Positions 16,930 to 25,894 of a stretch of DNA of 33,153 nucleotides are shown here, one piece after another. The stretch spans positions 1-33,153 of the forward strand of contig NZ_JAIXYH010000057.1 of assembly GCF_027490375.1 (NCBI RefSeq), read 5' to 3'. A model generated the notes under the pieces. That model was not told the origin of the DNA. It ran no database searches and saw nothing but the letters and a program-made list of their open reading frames with translations. Position 1 is the first letter of the stretch. Every line of letters starts with the position of its first letter. Made by a program: the position numbers and the translations under genes. The DNA comes from Flavobacterium sp. Lineage in GTDB: Bacteria; Bacteroidota; Bacteroidia; Flavobacteriales; Flavobacteriaceae.

Positions 16930-17510
16930 AAAAAGTTGTGCTAACAGGTGGTATCGGCAGCGGAAAATCGACCGTAGCCAAAATTTTTGAAAGTTTTGGC
17001 GTACCCGTTTTTTATGCTGATCAGGTTGCAAAAGCACAATATTTCGAACCAAATGTAATTTTAAAGCTCTCGCAAGAAGTCACAGCTCCTATAATAATTG
17101 AGGGCAAAGTAGATTTATCTTACCTAAAAAGCCATTTGTTTACAAATCCTATATTGAAAAAACAGGTTGAAGCCGTTATTCATCCTGCTGTTGCAGATCA
17201 ATATCGATTGTTTTGTGACAGAAACCAATCGGCTTCGTATACAATTAACGAAATGGCTCTTGCATTCGAGAATAATCGACAAGGAGATTTCGATTGTATT
17301 ATTTCAGTACTTGCAGATGAAGAAACACGAATTGAACGCGTAATTCGTCGCGATCAGATGTCGCGTCAGGAAATTTTAGACCGAATAGCGCTGCAAACCT
17401 CAGACGATATAAGACTTTCTCAAAGTAGCTTTATAATATACAATAATAATCTTACAGAACTTTACGGTCAGATTGAAAAAATACATAAATTCTTACAATT
17501 TTCTCAATAA
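16926..17510 (+). CDS. coaE: Dephospho-CoA kinase
   Basis: CoaE phosphorylates the ribose 3'-hydroxyl of dephospho-CoA, the last step of CoA synthesis; coaBC for two earlier steps is elsewhere in this window. The 194-residue protein starts with the P-loop GGIGSGKST (8-16), followed by YADQVAK, the family segment for the second substrate, and IHPAVADQY. The lid region contains the basic RVIRRDQMSRQEILDRI segment, and LxxQxSDDIRLSQSSFIIYNN near the end is the family signature. It overlaps the glycosyltransferase by 4 bp (ATGA), implying coupled translation. Confidence 0.95.
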   Translation: MKKVVLTGGIGSGKSTVAKIFESFGVPVFYADQVAKAQYFEPNVILKLSQEVTAPIIIEGKVDLSYLKSHLFTNPILKKQVEAVIHPAVADQYRLFCDRNQSASYTINEMALAFENNRQGDFDCIISVLADEETRIERVIRRDQMSRQEILDRIALQTSDDIRLSQSSFIIYNNNLTELYGQIEKIHKFLQFSQ

Positions 17511-17565
17511 AAGGGCGTTTTGTTAATGTTTGGTTAACGGTTAAAAGGTACAATTGTTAAAATAT

Positions 17566-17573
17566 TAATTTTG
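17566..17573 (+). promoter_or_regulatory. -7 box (TAATTTTG) of the two-component operon
   Basis: Exact TAnnTTTG match ending 5 nt before the ATG at 17579, again predicting a nearly leaderless transcript. TGGTTAACGGTTAAAAGG just upstream holds a short direct repeat of GGTTAA (about 17531-17548) that could be an operator. Confidence 0.55.
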
Positions 17574-17578
17574 CTGTG

Positions 17579-19156
17579 ATGAGTAAGTACTTATTTCGGC
17601 TTTTAGTTTTTTTCATGAGTCTGTCAATGATAGGCATCATAATAGTGCAATCGTATCTCATCAACACGTCCTTTCAAAACAACAACGAGCAATTTAAGTA
17701 TCATGTTAATCAGGTTATTTCTAACGTTGCAGAGCATCTTCAACAACAAGAAACCTATAGCATGTTGGCTGAGTACAATCGATTGAAAGACAGTATTGGT
17801 ACAAGTCCAAAACAGAGCGATTTGCTCAACTTTATTTTGGTCCAACAAAACAAACTTACAAACGAAACTATTGTTTACAGCAATAGTATCGTAGCAGAAG
17901 ATTACAATTTATCGTTCTTTGACAAAAAGCGAGATTCAGTTATGGCAGCTAACTTTATCTCAAAAAGTAAAACGCAAGTTTATTCCGGATCTGCTTTAGA
18001 TAATGCTGATTTTCAGCAAAATGTGTCACCTTCATTAACAGTTACCAAAACAGGAAAAATTGATCTACTCGATAAAGCGCAATACGAAATCTTTTTTAAA
18101 GACATTGTCGAAAATAAATCGTTAAGTGATCGTATTTCTGTAGATCGTTTGCGATTAATGTTAAGTAAAGAACTTCGCGATGCAGATGTGCTAACTCCTT
18201 TTGAATTCGGAGTTTACGAAAATGGATTGGCGACAAAAATCAAAAGCGAAAACTTCGAGGAAATTAAAGGCGAGACATTTGCAACGCGAATTTTAACAAA
18301 CAGTCAAGGTGAAAGTAAGTATAAATTGATGCTAACCTTTCCCGAAAAGAAAAAATTCCTCTTTTCTGAATTGTTGAACATCACAATTTTGTCCGCCTTA
18401 TTCACTTTGTTAATCATCATCGCATACAGCAGTGCTTTAAGTCAATTGATTAAACAAAGACAGATTTCAGAGATTAAAACCGACTTCATCAATAACATGA
18501 CTCACGAATTTAAAACGCCAATCGCAACAATAAACTTGGCACTAGATTCGTTAAAAAATCCAAAGGTAAAGGCTGATGACGAAAAGATGAGTCGTTACTT
18601 AAGTATGATTCGAGAGGAAAATAAACGAATGCACGCACAAGTCGAAAACGTTTTAAGAATTTCAAAATTAGAAAAACGCGAGCTCGACATTTCTAAAGAA
18701 TCGGTCTCTGTGCACGAGATTTTAGAAGACGCCATGGAGCATGTTCGTTTAATTATTGAAGATCGTGAAGGAAAAGTTAGTTCACATTTTGAAGCGCAGC
18801 GCGATGTTGCACTACTAAACGATGTACACTTTACAAATGTTTTTGTGAACATTCTAGACAATGCGATCAAATATTCACCACTGCCGCCAGTAATCGACGT
18901 ATTTACTGAAAACATAAAGGATTTTATTTTAGTGAAAATCACCGACCAAGGCGCAGGAATGAGTAAAGCTGCTCAAAAACGAATCTTCGAAAAGTTCTAT
19001 CGCGAACACACCGGAGACGTTCATAACGTAAAAGGCCACGGATTAGGCTTAGCTTACGTGAAAAGAATTGCCGACGACCATAATGTTAGCATTACAGTCG
19101 AAAGTGAAAAAGGAAAAGGAAGTACATTTATTTTAAAAATACCGTTAATAAATTGA
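17579..19156 (+). CDS. Sensor histidine kinase (RprX-like)
   Basis: A 525-residue membrane sensor kinase. The open frame also permits GTG at 17576, but the adjacent ATG is preferred. One transmembrane helix (about residues 6-27), a periplasmic sensor region (about 28-260) and a second helix (about 262-287) precede the HisKA domain, with phospho-accepting His309 in NNMTHEFKTPIA. The ATPase domain has the N box NILDNAIKYSP (about 424-434), DQGAGMS and the G box GHGLGLAYV. It is 3 nt upstream of an OmpR-type regulator, its obvious partner. Architecture and adjacency recall the Bacteroides RprX/RprY pair; the signal is unknown. Confidence 0.92.
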   Translation: MSKYLFRLLVFFMSLSMIGIIIVQSYLINTSFQNNNEQFKYHVNQVISNVAEHLQQQETYSMLAEYNRLKDSIGTSPKQSDLLNFILVQQNKLTNETIVYSNSIVAEDYNLSFFDKKRDSVMAANFISKSKTQVYSGSALDNADFQQNVSPSLTVTKTGKIDLLDKAQYEIFFKDIVENKSLSDRISVDRLRLMLSKELRDADVLTPFEFGVYENGLATKIKSENFEEIKGETFATRILTNSQGESKYKLMLTFPEKKKFLFSELLNITILSALFTLLIIIAYSSALSQLIKQRQISEIKTDFINNMTHEFKTPIATINLALDSLKNPKVKADDEKMSRYLSMIREENKRMHAQVENVLRISKLEKRELDISKESVSVHEILEDAMEHVRLIIEDREGKVSSHFEAQRDVALLNDVHFTNVFVNILDNAIKYSPLPPVIDVFTENIKDFILVKITDQGAGMSKAAQKRIFEKFYREHTGDVHNVKGHGLGLAYVKRIADDHNVSITVESEKGKGSTFILKIPLIN

Positions 19157-19159
19157 CGT

Positions 19160-19876
19160 ATGGAAACAGAAAACAAAAAAATATTGCTAGTTGAAGACGA
19201 TCCAAATTTCGGATCTATTTTGAAAGATTACTTAATCTTAAACGACTTCGATGTAACTCTTGCCAAAAACGGCATGGAAGGTTTCGAAAAGTTTAAGAAA
19301 GATACATACGATCTGTGCATCTTAGACGTGATGATGCCTTACAAAGATGGCTACACTTTAGCGAAAGAAATCCGCGAAAAAAATAAAGACGTGCCATTGA
19401 TTTTCTTGACGGCAAAGTCGATGAAAGAAGACGTGTTGAAAGGTTATAAAGTAGGCGCCGACGATTACCTAAACAAGCCATTTGATTCAGAAGTACTTCT
19501 GATGAAAATCAAAGCAATCATGCAACGTAAATCGTCTGAAGGTAAGGCTGAAGCACTGAAGTTCGAATTCCAGATTGGAAATTTCCACCTGAATGCAAAG
19601 CTTCGTTTCTTAACTTACTTGAACGAAGAGCCAATCAAACTTTCGCCTAAAGAAAACGAGCTACTGAAGTTACTTGCTATTTACGAGAACGATTTGATGC
19701 CAAGAGAACTAGCGTTAACCAAAATTTGGAGAGACGACAACTATTTCACTTCTAGAAGCATGGACGTTTACATCGCAAAATTACGTAAGTACCTAAAATC
19801 TGATGAGAATGTCGAAATCCTCAACATTCACGGAGAAGGCTTTAGATTAGTGGTGAAAAATAAAGCGTTGGCGTAA
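19160..19876 (+). CDS. OmpR/PhoB-family response regulator (RprY-like)
   Basis: A 238-residue regulator. The receiver domain (1-120) has the acidic pocket Glu12-Asp13-Asp14, the phospho-acceptor Asp56 in LCILDVMMP, Thr in FLTAKS and the conserved Lys in LNKPFD. A winged-helix DNA-binding domain fills about 135-238 (LSPKENELLKLL, MDVYIAKLRKYL, LNIHGEGFRLV). It sits 3 nt behind the kinase gene and is followed by a terminator, so the pair is a two-gene operon. Targets cannot be inferred here. Confidence 0.94.
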   Translation: METENKKILLVEDDPNFGSILKDYLILNDFDVTLAKNGMEGFEKFKKDTYDLCILDVMMPYKDGYTLAKEIREKNKDVPLIFLTAKSMKEDVLKGYKVGADDYLNKPFDSEVLLMKIKAIMQRKSSEGKAEALKFEFQIGNFHLNAKLRFLTYLNEEPIKLSPKENELLKLLAIYENDLMPRELALTKIWRDDNYFTSRSMDVYIAKLRKYLKSDENVEILNIHGEGFRLVVKNKALA

Positions 19877-19901
19877 CAACGTTCAATAATATCAAGAGAT
19901 T

Positions 19902-19928
19902 AGCCGTTTTTTTAAGACGGCTTTTTTT
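19902..19928 (+). terminator. Terminator of the two-component operon
   Basis: AGCCGTTTT (19902-19910) pairs with AAGACGGCT (19914-19922) with one G-T wobble and a 3-nt loop, then seven T residues. The opposite strand has no T-run after the stem, so it probably does not stop the convergent miaA transcript. Confidence 0.85.
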
Positions 19929-19940
19929 GTTTTGCAGATT

Positions 19941-20837
19941 TTACAGTTTCTTCAAAAGTACGTCGATATCGGGAAGTTGCTGGATATCCAACCATGTAGC
20001 CGACAATCGGTTTTGAAAGTAAGTGAGCTGTCTTTTTGCAAAACGGCGCGTATTCATTTTTATCGTTTCAACGGCGTTTTCCAATGAAATTTCTCCATCG
20101 AAATATTGGAATAGTTCTTTGTAACCAACAGTATTTAAAGCGTTTAAATGTCTGTTATTGTATAAATCTTTAGCTTCCTCCAACAAACCGTCGGCCATCA
20201 TGATGTCAACGCGTTTGTTGATACGTTCGTAAATCAGAGAACGCTCGGTACTTAAGCCAAGTAGCTTTGTTTCGAAATTTCTGTGCACTTGATTTTGATT
20301 TCGCCAAAACGAGTACGGCTTATCGCTGGCAAGCGACACTTCAAGCGCTCGCAAAATACGTTGCGGATTTTGTAGATCCACTTCGTTATAGTATTCCGAG
20401 TCGAGTTGTTGAAGTCGATTTTGAATAGCCGAAAGTCCTTCATTTTGATATAGATCACGTACTTCCGTGCGCACAGCATCGGGAACATCCGGAAATACAT
20501 CTAAGCCTTTGATAAGTGCTTCAATATACAAACCGCTGCCACCAACAACCACAGCACTTCCAAACGCCTTCAAAAGCTCGTCGATTTTAACAAGTGCTTC
20601 TTTTTCAAAATCGCCAACGCTGTAGTTGTCGAAGATGCTTTTATGTTGAATGAAATGATGCGGTACTGCTGCTAATTCATCGATACTGGGAACTGCCGTG
20701 CCGATATACATTTCGCGATAAAATTGCCGAGAATCAGCGCTGATAATTTCTGTATGAAGTTGTTTTGCCAATGAAATAGCGAACGCTGTTTTTCCAATGG
20801 CCGTCGGACCAACGACAAAATATACGTTTGGTTTCAT
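19941..20837 (-). CDS. miaA: tRNA dimethylallyltransferase
   Basis: MiaA adds a dimethylallyl group to N6 of A37 in tRNAs that read codons starting with U. The 298-residue protein starts with the P-loop VVGPTAIGKTAFA (GPTAIGKT at 10-17), followed by ISADSRQFYREMYIGTA, the DSRQ/YR motif that binds the A37 region, VVGGSGLYIEALIKGL, and NPQRILRALEV. The C-terminal FAKRQLTYFQNR segment is also typical. Its ATG overlaps the upstream exonuclease stop by 4 bp. It is the last gene of the six-gene minus-strand run. Confidence 0.96.
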   Translation of the reverse strand: MKPNVYFVVGPTAIGKTAFAISLAKQLHTEIISADSRQFYREMYIGTAVPSIDELAAVPHHFIQHKSIFDNYSVGDFEKEALVKIDELLKAFGSAVVVGGSGLYIEALIKGLDVFPDVPDAVRTEVRDLYQNEGLSAIQNRLQQLDSEYYNEVDLQNPQRILRALEVSLASDKPYSFWRNQNQVHRNFETKLLGLSTERSLIYERINKRVDIMMADGLLEEAKDLYNNRHLNALNTVGYKELFQYFDGEISLENAVETIKMNTRRFAKRQLTYFQNRLSATWLDIQQLPDIDVLLKKL

Positions 20838-22153
20838 GAAGGTAAGTCGATAGTTTTTGCAAACTTCTGCCGACGCAAAAAGCGGTGAATTAACAAAACA
20901 CGTGCTGGTGCGTGAATCAACGGAACGGTATTTTTCTCTACTTTATCCAGATTAGCGATTTGAAAATTCAAATCAAAGAAGCCGTAGCCTAATAACTCGT
21001 TGTTTTTCAAACGAATAAAACTTCTTTCGGAATATGTGCGACCTTGCCCAACCACTAAAATATCTCGCTTGTGCAAATTTGCCTTTTCGAGTTCGGCTAA
21101 TTTTGCATCTGGTTCTTCAGACTGCACAACCTCATTTTCAAACGCGATTTTATCGTTTATTACAATTTGAGTTTTGAAATTCAAAAGGTGCGAAAAGTGT
21201 GCTCGAACGTATTTATTTGCGTCAGACGCTCCGCTAAAATACTGTGCAGCTTGATTTTGCTTGCGCGAAGAAATGGTATGGACTATTGTTTGATCTTCTA
21301 TTTTGAACGACCAACTTGCTGGCTGCGATTTTCTTGGTTTGTGTACGTACTTTAAAGTGGTTGTTTCTAGAAATTCCAAAAGTTTTAAATCGGCAATAAG
21401 TTCAGAACCGGTGCGTTCGTACGTTACTTCGTACGTGTTTTCTCGTAAAAAGTTATTCCAAGGCTCTTTTCCCAAAAAATACTGATTTACCTTCTTGCGG
21501 ATGTTACTGCTTTTTCCCGCATGAATGATTTGTCCGTTCTTGTCGTGAAAGAAAAACACACCAACCGCCGATGGGCATTTCTGAATGGCATCGAAAATTC
21601 GCGGTTCAAGTTCGTTAGTACGTTCGGATTTGATAACCGATTGTAAAATTTCTCTTTCAATATCGCGTTCGAGCAAATATTTAAAGAGCTTTAAAGTAGC
21701 TAAAGCGTCGCCCGAAGCTCTGTGTCTGTCGGCGATAGGAATACCTAAACTTCGTACCAGTTTACCGAGAGAATACGCTTCTTGGTTGGGAAGTAATTTT
21801 TGCGCCAATCGCACGGTATCTATCGTTTGTGCGTAAAAATCGTAACCTAATCGAGAAAATTCGTTTCGTATCATCCGATAATCGAATTCGGCGTTGTGTG
21901 CTACCAGAAAACAGCCATCGGTTATTTCGATAATCCGTTTGGCAAGTTCATAGAATTTCGGCGCATTCACCAACATGGCGTTATTAATACCCGTAAGTTT
22001 CTGAACAAAGGGCTGAATCGGTTTTTCGGGATTTACCAAGCTAATGAGCTGATCTACAATCTCATTTCCGTCGTATTTGTAGATGGCAATTTCTGTAATT
22101 CCCTCTTCATTATACTTTCCACCGGTGGTTTCTACATCTACTATTGCGTACAA
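20834..22153 (-). CDS. DEDDh exonuclease fused to a GIY-YIG nuclease domain
   Basis: A 439-residue two-nuclease protein. Residues 1-165 are a DnaQ-like 3'-5' exonuclease: Exo I DVETTG with Asp6 and Glu8, Exo II AHNAEFDYRMI, and Exo III HRASGDALAT carrying the catalytic His/Asp. From about residue 195 there is a UvrC/Cho-type GIY-YIG domain (GVFFFHDKNGQIIHAGKSSNIRKKVNQYF), in which the usual GIY and YIG are replaced by GVF and HAG, so its activity is uncertain. The remaining C-terminal region is unassigned. The start is TTG; an in-frame stop lies just upstream and no ATG is available. A repair role is plausible. It overlaps miaA by 4 bp. Confidence 0.85.
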   Translation of the reverse strand: MYAIVDVETTGGKYNEEGITEIAIYKYDGNEIVDQLISLVNPEKPIQPFVQKLTGINNAMLVNAPKFYELAKRIIEITDGCFLVAHNAEFDYRMIRNEFSRLGYDFYAQTIDTVRLAQKLLPNQEAYSLGKLVRSLGIPIADRHRASGDALATLKLFKYLLERDIEREILQSVIKSERTNELEPRIFDAIQKCPSAVGVFFFHDKNGQIIHAGKSSNIRKKVNQYFLGKEPWNNFLRENTYEVTYERTGSELIADLKLLEFLETTTLKYVHKPRKSQPASWSFKIEDQTIVHTISSRKQNQAAQYFSGASDANKYVRAHFSHLLNFKTQIVINDKIAFENEVVQSEEPDAKLAELEKANLHKRDILVVGQGRTYSERSFIRLKNNELLGYGFFDLNFQIANLDKVEKNTVPLIHAPARVLLIHRFLRRQKFAKTIDLPS

Positions 22154-22165
22154 ATTCTCAAACTT

Positions 22166-22807
22166 TTATCGGGTTCCAAAAATAGCACTGCCGACACGAA
22201 TCATGGTGCTGTCGTTTTCAATTGCGATCGGATAATCACCCGACATACCCATAGACAATACGTCAAAATTGTGCACGAGCGCATATTTCTGATATAATTG
22301 GTTCAGTCGGTTAAATTCCGCACTGATGATTTCACGATTTTCAGTAAACGAAGCCATTCCCATTAATCCGCGAATGCGAACGAAGTTGCTTTTCGGAAGG
22401 TTTAGAATTTCTTCCAGTTCAGCTTCGTCTAAACCAAATTTCGTTTCTTCACCTGCAATATACACTTGAAGCAAAATGGCAATCTCGCGTCCTAATTTGC
22501 TCGTTTCTTTTTCAATTTCCAAATATAATCGCAACGAATCAACACCGTGAATCAGGGCAACGTGCGGCAAAAGTTGTTTCACTTTATTCCGCTGTAAATG
22601 TCCGATCATGTGCCACTCGATATCTTTCGGAAGCTCTTGCGCCTTTTGTGTCAGTTCTTGAACTTTATTTTCTCCAAAAATACGTTGTCCGGCTTCGTAC
22701 GCTTCTAAAATCAAAGAATTGGGCTTTGTTTTTGAAACAGCCACAAGTGTTACCGATTCAGGTAAATTTTCTTTGATTTTCAGTAAGTTCTCACGTACAG
22801 TTGTCAT
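22166..22807 (-). CDS. YggS-family pyridoxal-phosphate homeostasis protein
   Basis: A 213-residue member of the YggS/PROSC family, which binds pyridoxal 5'-phosphate and keeps free PLP and amino-acid pools in balance; no enzymatic activity is established. The PLP-binding lysine is Lys26 in LVAVSKTKP. Other family segments are IFGENKVQEL, WHMIGHLQRNK and the C-terminal SMGMSGDYPIAIENDSTMIRVGSAIFG. The ATG overlaps the DUF1015 stop by 4 bp. Genes of this family occur in many operons, so the neighbours say little about a specific role. Confidence 0.94.
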   Translation of the reverse strand: MTTVRENLLKIKENLPESVTLVAVSKTKPNSLILEAYEAGQRIFGENKVQELTQKAQELPKDIEWHMIGHLQRNKVKQLLPHVALIHGVDSLRLYLEIEKETSKLGREIAILLQVYIAGEETKFGLDEAELEEILNLPKSNFVRIRGLMGMASFTENREIISAEFNRLNQLYQKYALVHNFDVLSMGMSGDYPIAIENDSTMIRVGSAIFGTR

Positions 22808-24018
22808 AATTCGTAAATAATTAATCCGCTTCTGAATTTAGGTTCAAAATACGTGCTTTTAGGCGGCATGATAAAGTTATGATCAGCTAATTCTTTGATT
22901 TCTGTGATGGAAGACGGATACAACAAAAATCCCACTTCATATTCACCTTCGTCAATAACTTCTTTTATTGTTGTAATCGATTGTTTTCCAGGAATATAAT
23001 CAATTCGTTCGTCGTTTCGTAAGTCGCTAATTTTCAATATCGGATTGAGTACATAACGGTACAAAATATGTGCGTCTAACTTTTCTTCAATGGTTTGAAG
23101 GTCAAACGGATTTTTGAACTGCAATTTGTAAAACGACTGTTTGAAGTACATTCCAAAATGATATTTCTGTTCCGGTTTGTACAGTTCTTTTCCTTTATGG
23201 GTAACCCAGAAGTGTTTTTCGATTTCTCGCAGAAAATCTTCTTCAGATAAGCCTGCTAAATCACGAATGATCCTATTGTATTCAAATATTTTAATGTCTT
23301 GTTCGGCAATTAAAAAAGATAAGAATAGGGAAGAGGCCGGCTGCTCGTTGGCATACTGCTTTTCGAGTAAATCGGCAGAGGCAGAACGGTGGTGACCGTC
23401 GGCGATGTAGAGTTTATTTTGCTTAGCGAAGTAATGTTGAATTTCAGCTACAACTTCGGCTTGCGCAATTTTCCAAAGCGTATGTGTATCTTTCTGTGGT
23501 GTAGAAAATCGGTAAATTGGTTCACTACTACTAATTTGTTCCAGTTTTTCGCTAAATGCTGCACTTTGTTCATACGCAATTAAAACGGGTTCGGTATTAA
23601 ATCGCGTTTGATGCAAATAATCTTTAAATAATTCGACGCGGTATTGCAAGGTGTCTTCATGTTGTTTGATGACTCCTGAACGATAATCTTCGACAGAGCA
23701 ACCACCTACAATTCCTTGGAATGTGCCGTGTTTCGATTCAATTCGATACAAATAAAATGCAGATTCCGGATCGGCTATTAAAGTACCATCAGCTTTAAAA
23801 TCCGCGTATTTCTGCGCCACAAGCTTAAAGCGTTTTTCTAAACCAATTTTCTGCTGGTTTACATATGCTGGGTTTAGCACGTGAAGAAACGAATACGGAT
23901 TAAAATCGAGTTGTGCTGCAAGTTCGGCCGCCGAATAATCGTCGTACGATTTGCAGGTAACTAACGACACTTTGTCGGCACCGGGTCGGGCTACTGCTAT
24001 GGGTTCGAAGCGTGCCAA
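22804..24018 (-). CDS. DUF1015 family protein
   Basis: A 404-residue member of DUF1015, of unknown function. The hallmark IADGHHRSASA lies near residue 205, and the opening FEPIAVARPGADKVSLV and the LDFNPYSFLHVLNP segment are family-like. No signal peptide or membrane segment is evident, so it is cytoplasmic. The start codon is TTG: the next in-frame triplets upstream include a stop, and the family start aligns here. It is 3 nt from the dehydrogenase gene upstream and overlaps yggS by 4 bp, so translation is probably coupled. The conserved GHHR cluster suggests metal or phosphate binding, which is inference. Confidence 0.88.
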   Translation of the reverse strand: MARFEPIAVARPGADKVSLVTCKSYDDYSAAELAAQLDFNPYSFLHVLNPAYVNQQKIGLEKRFKLVAQKYADFKADGTLIADPESAFYLYRIESKHGTFQGIVGGCSVEDYRSGVIKQHEDTLQYRVELFKDYLHQTRFNTEPVLIAYEQSAAFSEKLEQISSSEPIYRFSTPQKDTHTLWKIAQAEVVAEIQHYFAKQNKLYIADGHHRSASADLLEKQYANEQPASSLFLSFLIAEQDIKIFEYNRIIRDLAGLSEEDFLREIEKHFWVTHKGKELYKPEQKYHFGMYFKQSFYKLQFKNPFDLQTIEEKLDAHILYRYVLNPILKISDLRNDERIDYIPGKQSITTIKEVIDEGEYEVGFLLYPSSITEIKELADHNFIMPPKSTYFEPKFRSGLIIYEL

Positions 24019-24021
24019 CGA

Positions 24022-24912
24022 CTATTTTTTGAATTGATCTGCTACTACCTCGGCTTTCTTCGAAGCAGCATAATTATAAAATCCTTCTCCCGATTTAACG
24101 CCAAGTTTTCCGGCGCGAACCATGTTTACAAGCAATGGGCAAGGAGCGTACTTCGGATTTTTGAATCCATCGTACATCACATGTAAAATAGCTAAACAAA
24201 CGTCCAATCCAATGAAATCGGCTAATTGCAGTGGTCCCATCGGATGCGCCATTCCCAATTTCATAACGGTATCAATTTCGCTTACGCCTGCAACACCGTT
24301 GTACAGTGTTTCGATAGATTCGTTAATCATCGGCATCAAAATTCTATTAGCGACAAAGCCAGGATAGTCGTTAACTTCTACAGGTGTTTTTCCAAGTTGC
24401 TCGGAAAGCGACATGATGGTTTGTGTTGTTGCAGCCGAAGTATTGTAGCCGTTAATGATTTCAACCAACTTCATCAACGGAACCGGATTCATAAAATGCA
24501 TACCAATAACGCGTTCTGGATTCGAAACTACAGCAGCAATTTGCGTAATCGAAATAGACGAAGTATTGGTAGCCAAAATGCAATTCTCAGAGGCAAACTC
24601 GCTCAATTGCTTAAATATCTTCAGCTTTAAATCTAGATTTTCAGTTGCAGCTTCCACAATCAAATCAGACGTTTCCGCGGCAGCTTTTAAATCGGTCGAT
24701 GGCTGTAAATATGAAAGCGTCTCAGTTTTGTCGGCTTCAGAAATACTTCCTTTGGCAACCATCCGATCCAGATTCGTTGCAATGGTGTTCATGCCGCGTT
24801 CCAAGGCAGCTTCCGAAATATCTACAAGTGTTACGGCAAAGCCTTTTTGAGCGAAGGTGTGTGCAATTCCGTTGCCCATAGTTCCTGCGCCGATTACAGT
24901 AATTTTTTTCAT
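24022..24912 (-). CDS. 3-hydroxyacyl-CoA (3-hydroxybutyryl-CoA) dehydrogenase
   Basis: A 296-residue NAD-dependent dehydrogenase that interconverts (S)-3-hydroxyacyl-CoA and 3-oxoacyl-CoA in beta-oxidation or butyrate-type pathways. The N-terminal Rossmann motif is GAGTMGNG (8-15). The TNTSSISIT segment and the catalytic histidine context IGMHFMNPVPLMKLVEII follow, then NDYPGFVANRILMP and the C-terminal helical domain with MAHPMGPLQLADFIGLD. The frame can start earlier at a TTG (24933), but ATG at 24912 puts the Rossmann motif at its usual distance and lies 1 nt from the upstream stop. It resembles the short stand-alone HBD family rather than the FadB fusion. Confidence 0.93.
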   Translation of the reverse strand: MKKITVIGAGTMGNGIAHTFAQKGFAVTLVDISEAALERGMNTIATNLDRMVAKGSISEADKTETLSYLQPSTDLKAAAETSDLIVEAATENLDLKLKIFKQLSEFASENCILATNTSSISITQIAAVVSNPERVIGMHFMNPVPLMKLVEIINGYNTSAATTQTIMSLSEQLGKTPVEVNDYPGFVANRILMPMINESIETLYNGVAGVSEIDTVMKLGMAHPMGPLQLADFIGLDVCLAILHVMYDGFKNPKYAPCPLLVNMVRAGKLGVKSGEGFYNYAASKKAEVVADQFKK

Positions 24913-24913
24913 T

Positions 24914-25879
24914 TTATTTAGAATATGATTCAATTATTTGATACGCAATTCGCAATGCTTCCGTTCCATCCGACAAACTCACCACCGGGCGCGTTTTGTT
25001 TGTAATCGCATCTGCAAAAGTTTCCAACTCGTCGAGTATGGCGTTATTCGGCTTAACATCGGGATTCTCAAAATAAATTTGCTTTTTCACGCCTTCCGCA
25101 TTTTGGAGAATCATGTCAAAATCGCCCGGATTTTCAGGCGCATCCTTCATTTTAACTACTTCGCATTTCTTTTCGAGAAAATCAACCGAGATGTAAGCGT
25201 CTTTTTGGAAGAACCGACTTTTCCTCATGTTTTTCAACGAAATCCTACTTGCAGTTAAATTTGCTACACAACCGTTTTCAAACTCCAATCGCGCATTCGC
25301 AATGTCGGGCGTTTCCGAAATTACACTCACGCCACTAGCATGCACCGCTTTTACTTTCGAATTCACAACGCTTAGAATGACATCGATATCGTGAATCATC
25401 AAGTCAAGCACAACAGGTACATCGGTTCCACGCGGATTGAATTCGGCCAATCGATGCGTTTCAATAAACATCGGATTATTGATTTTTTCGCGAACCGCTT
25501 GAAAAGCCGGATTAAACCGCTCCACGTGTCCCACTTGGCCGAGTAGCTTCATTTCTTCTGCAATGGCAATAATTTCTTCGGCTTCGGCAACCGTGTTGCT
25601 AATCGGTTTTTCAATAAAAATATGCTTGCCCGATTTCAAGGCCACTTTGGCACATTTGTAATGCGAAAGGGTAGGGGTTACAATGTCGATTACATCAACG
25701 GCATGTATCAACGTTGCTATGGTATGGAACTGTTTATAGCCAAATTCAGCGGCAATTTTAGCGCCATTTTCCAGATTTTCGTCGTAAAAACCAACGAGTT
25801 CGTATTTTTCAGATTGTTGTAAAAGCTTAAGGTGAATTTTACCCAAATGACCCGCACCAAGGACACCAATTTTTAACAT
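24914..25879 (-). CDS. Gfo/Idh/MocA-family oxidoreductase
   Basis: A 321-residue NAD(P)-dependent oxidoreductase of the Gfo/Idh/MocA family, whose members act on sugars, cyclitols and related compounds. The N-terminal dinucleotide fold has GVLGAGHLGKIHLKLL; the conserved Glu-Lys-Pro is in FIEKPISNTVAEAEEI (about 90-105). Residues VGHVERFNPAF and LMIHDIDVILS fit the C-terminal substrate domain, the latter carrying the usual H-D pair. The substrate cannot be deduced. It is the first gene of the six-gene minus-strand run and has a strong -7 box 15 nt upstream. Confidence 0.9.
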   Translation of the reverse strand: MLKIGVLGAGHLGKIHLKLLQQSEKYELVGFYDENLENGAKIAAEFGYKQFHTIATLIHAVDVIDIVTPTLSHYKCAKVALKSGKHIFIEKPISNTVAEAEEIIAIAEEMKLLGQVGHVERFNPAFQAVREKINNPMFIETHRLAEFNPRGTDVPVVLDLMIHDIDVILSVVNSKVKAVHASGVSVISETPDIANARLEFENGCVANLTASRISLKNMRKSRFFQKDAYISVDFLEKKCEVVKMKDAPENPGDFDMILQNAEGVKKQIYFENPDVKPNNAILDELETFADAITNKTRPVVSLSDGTEALRIAYQIIESYSK

Positions 25880-25894
25880 AACTCACATTTTCTA

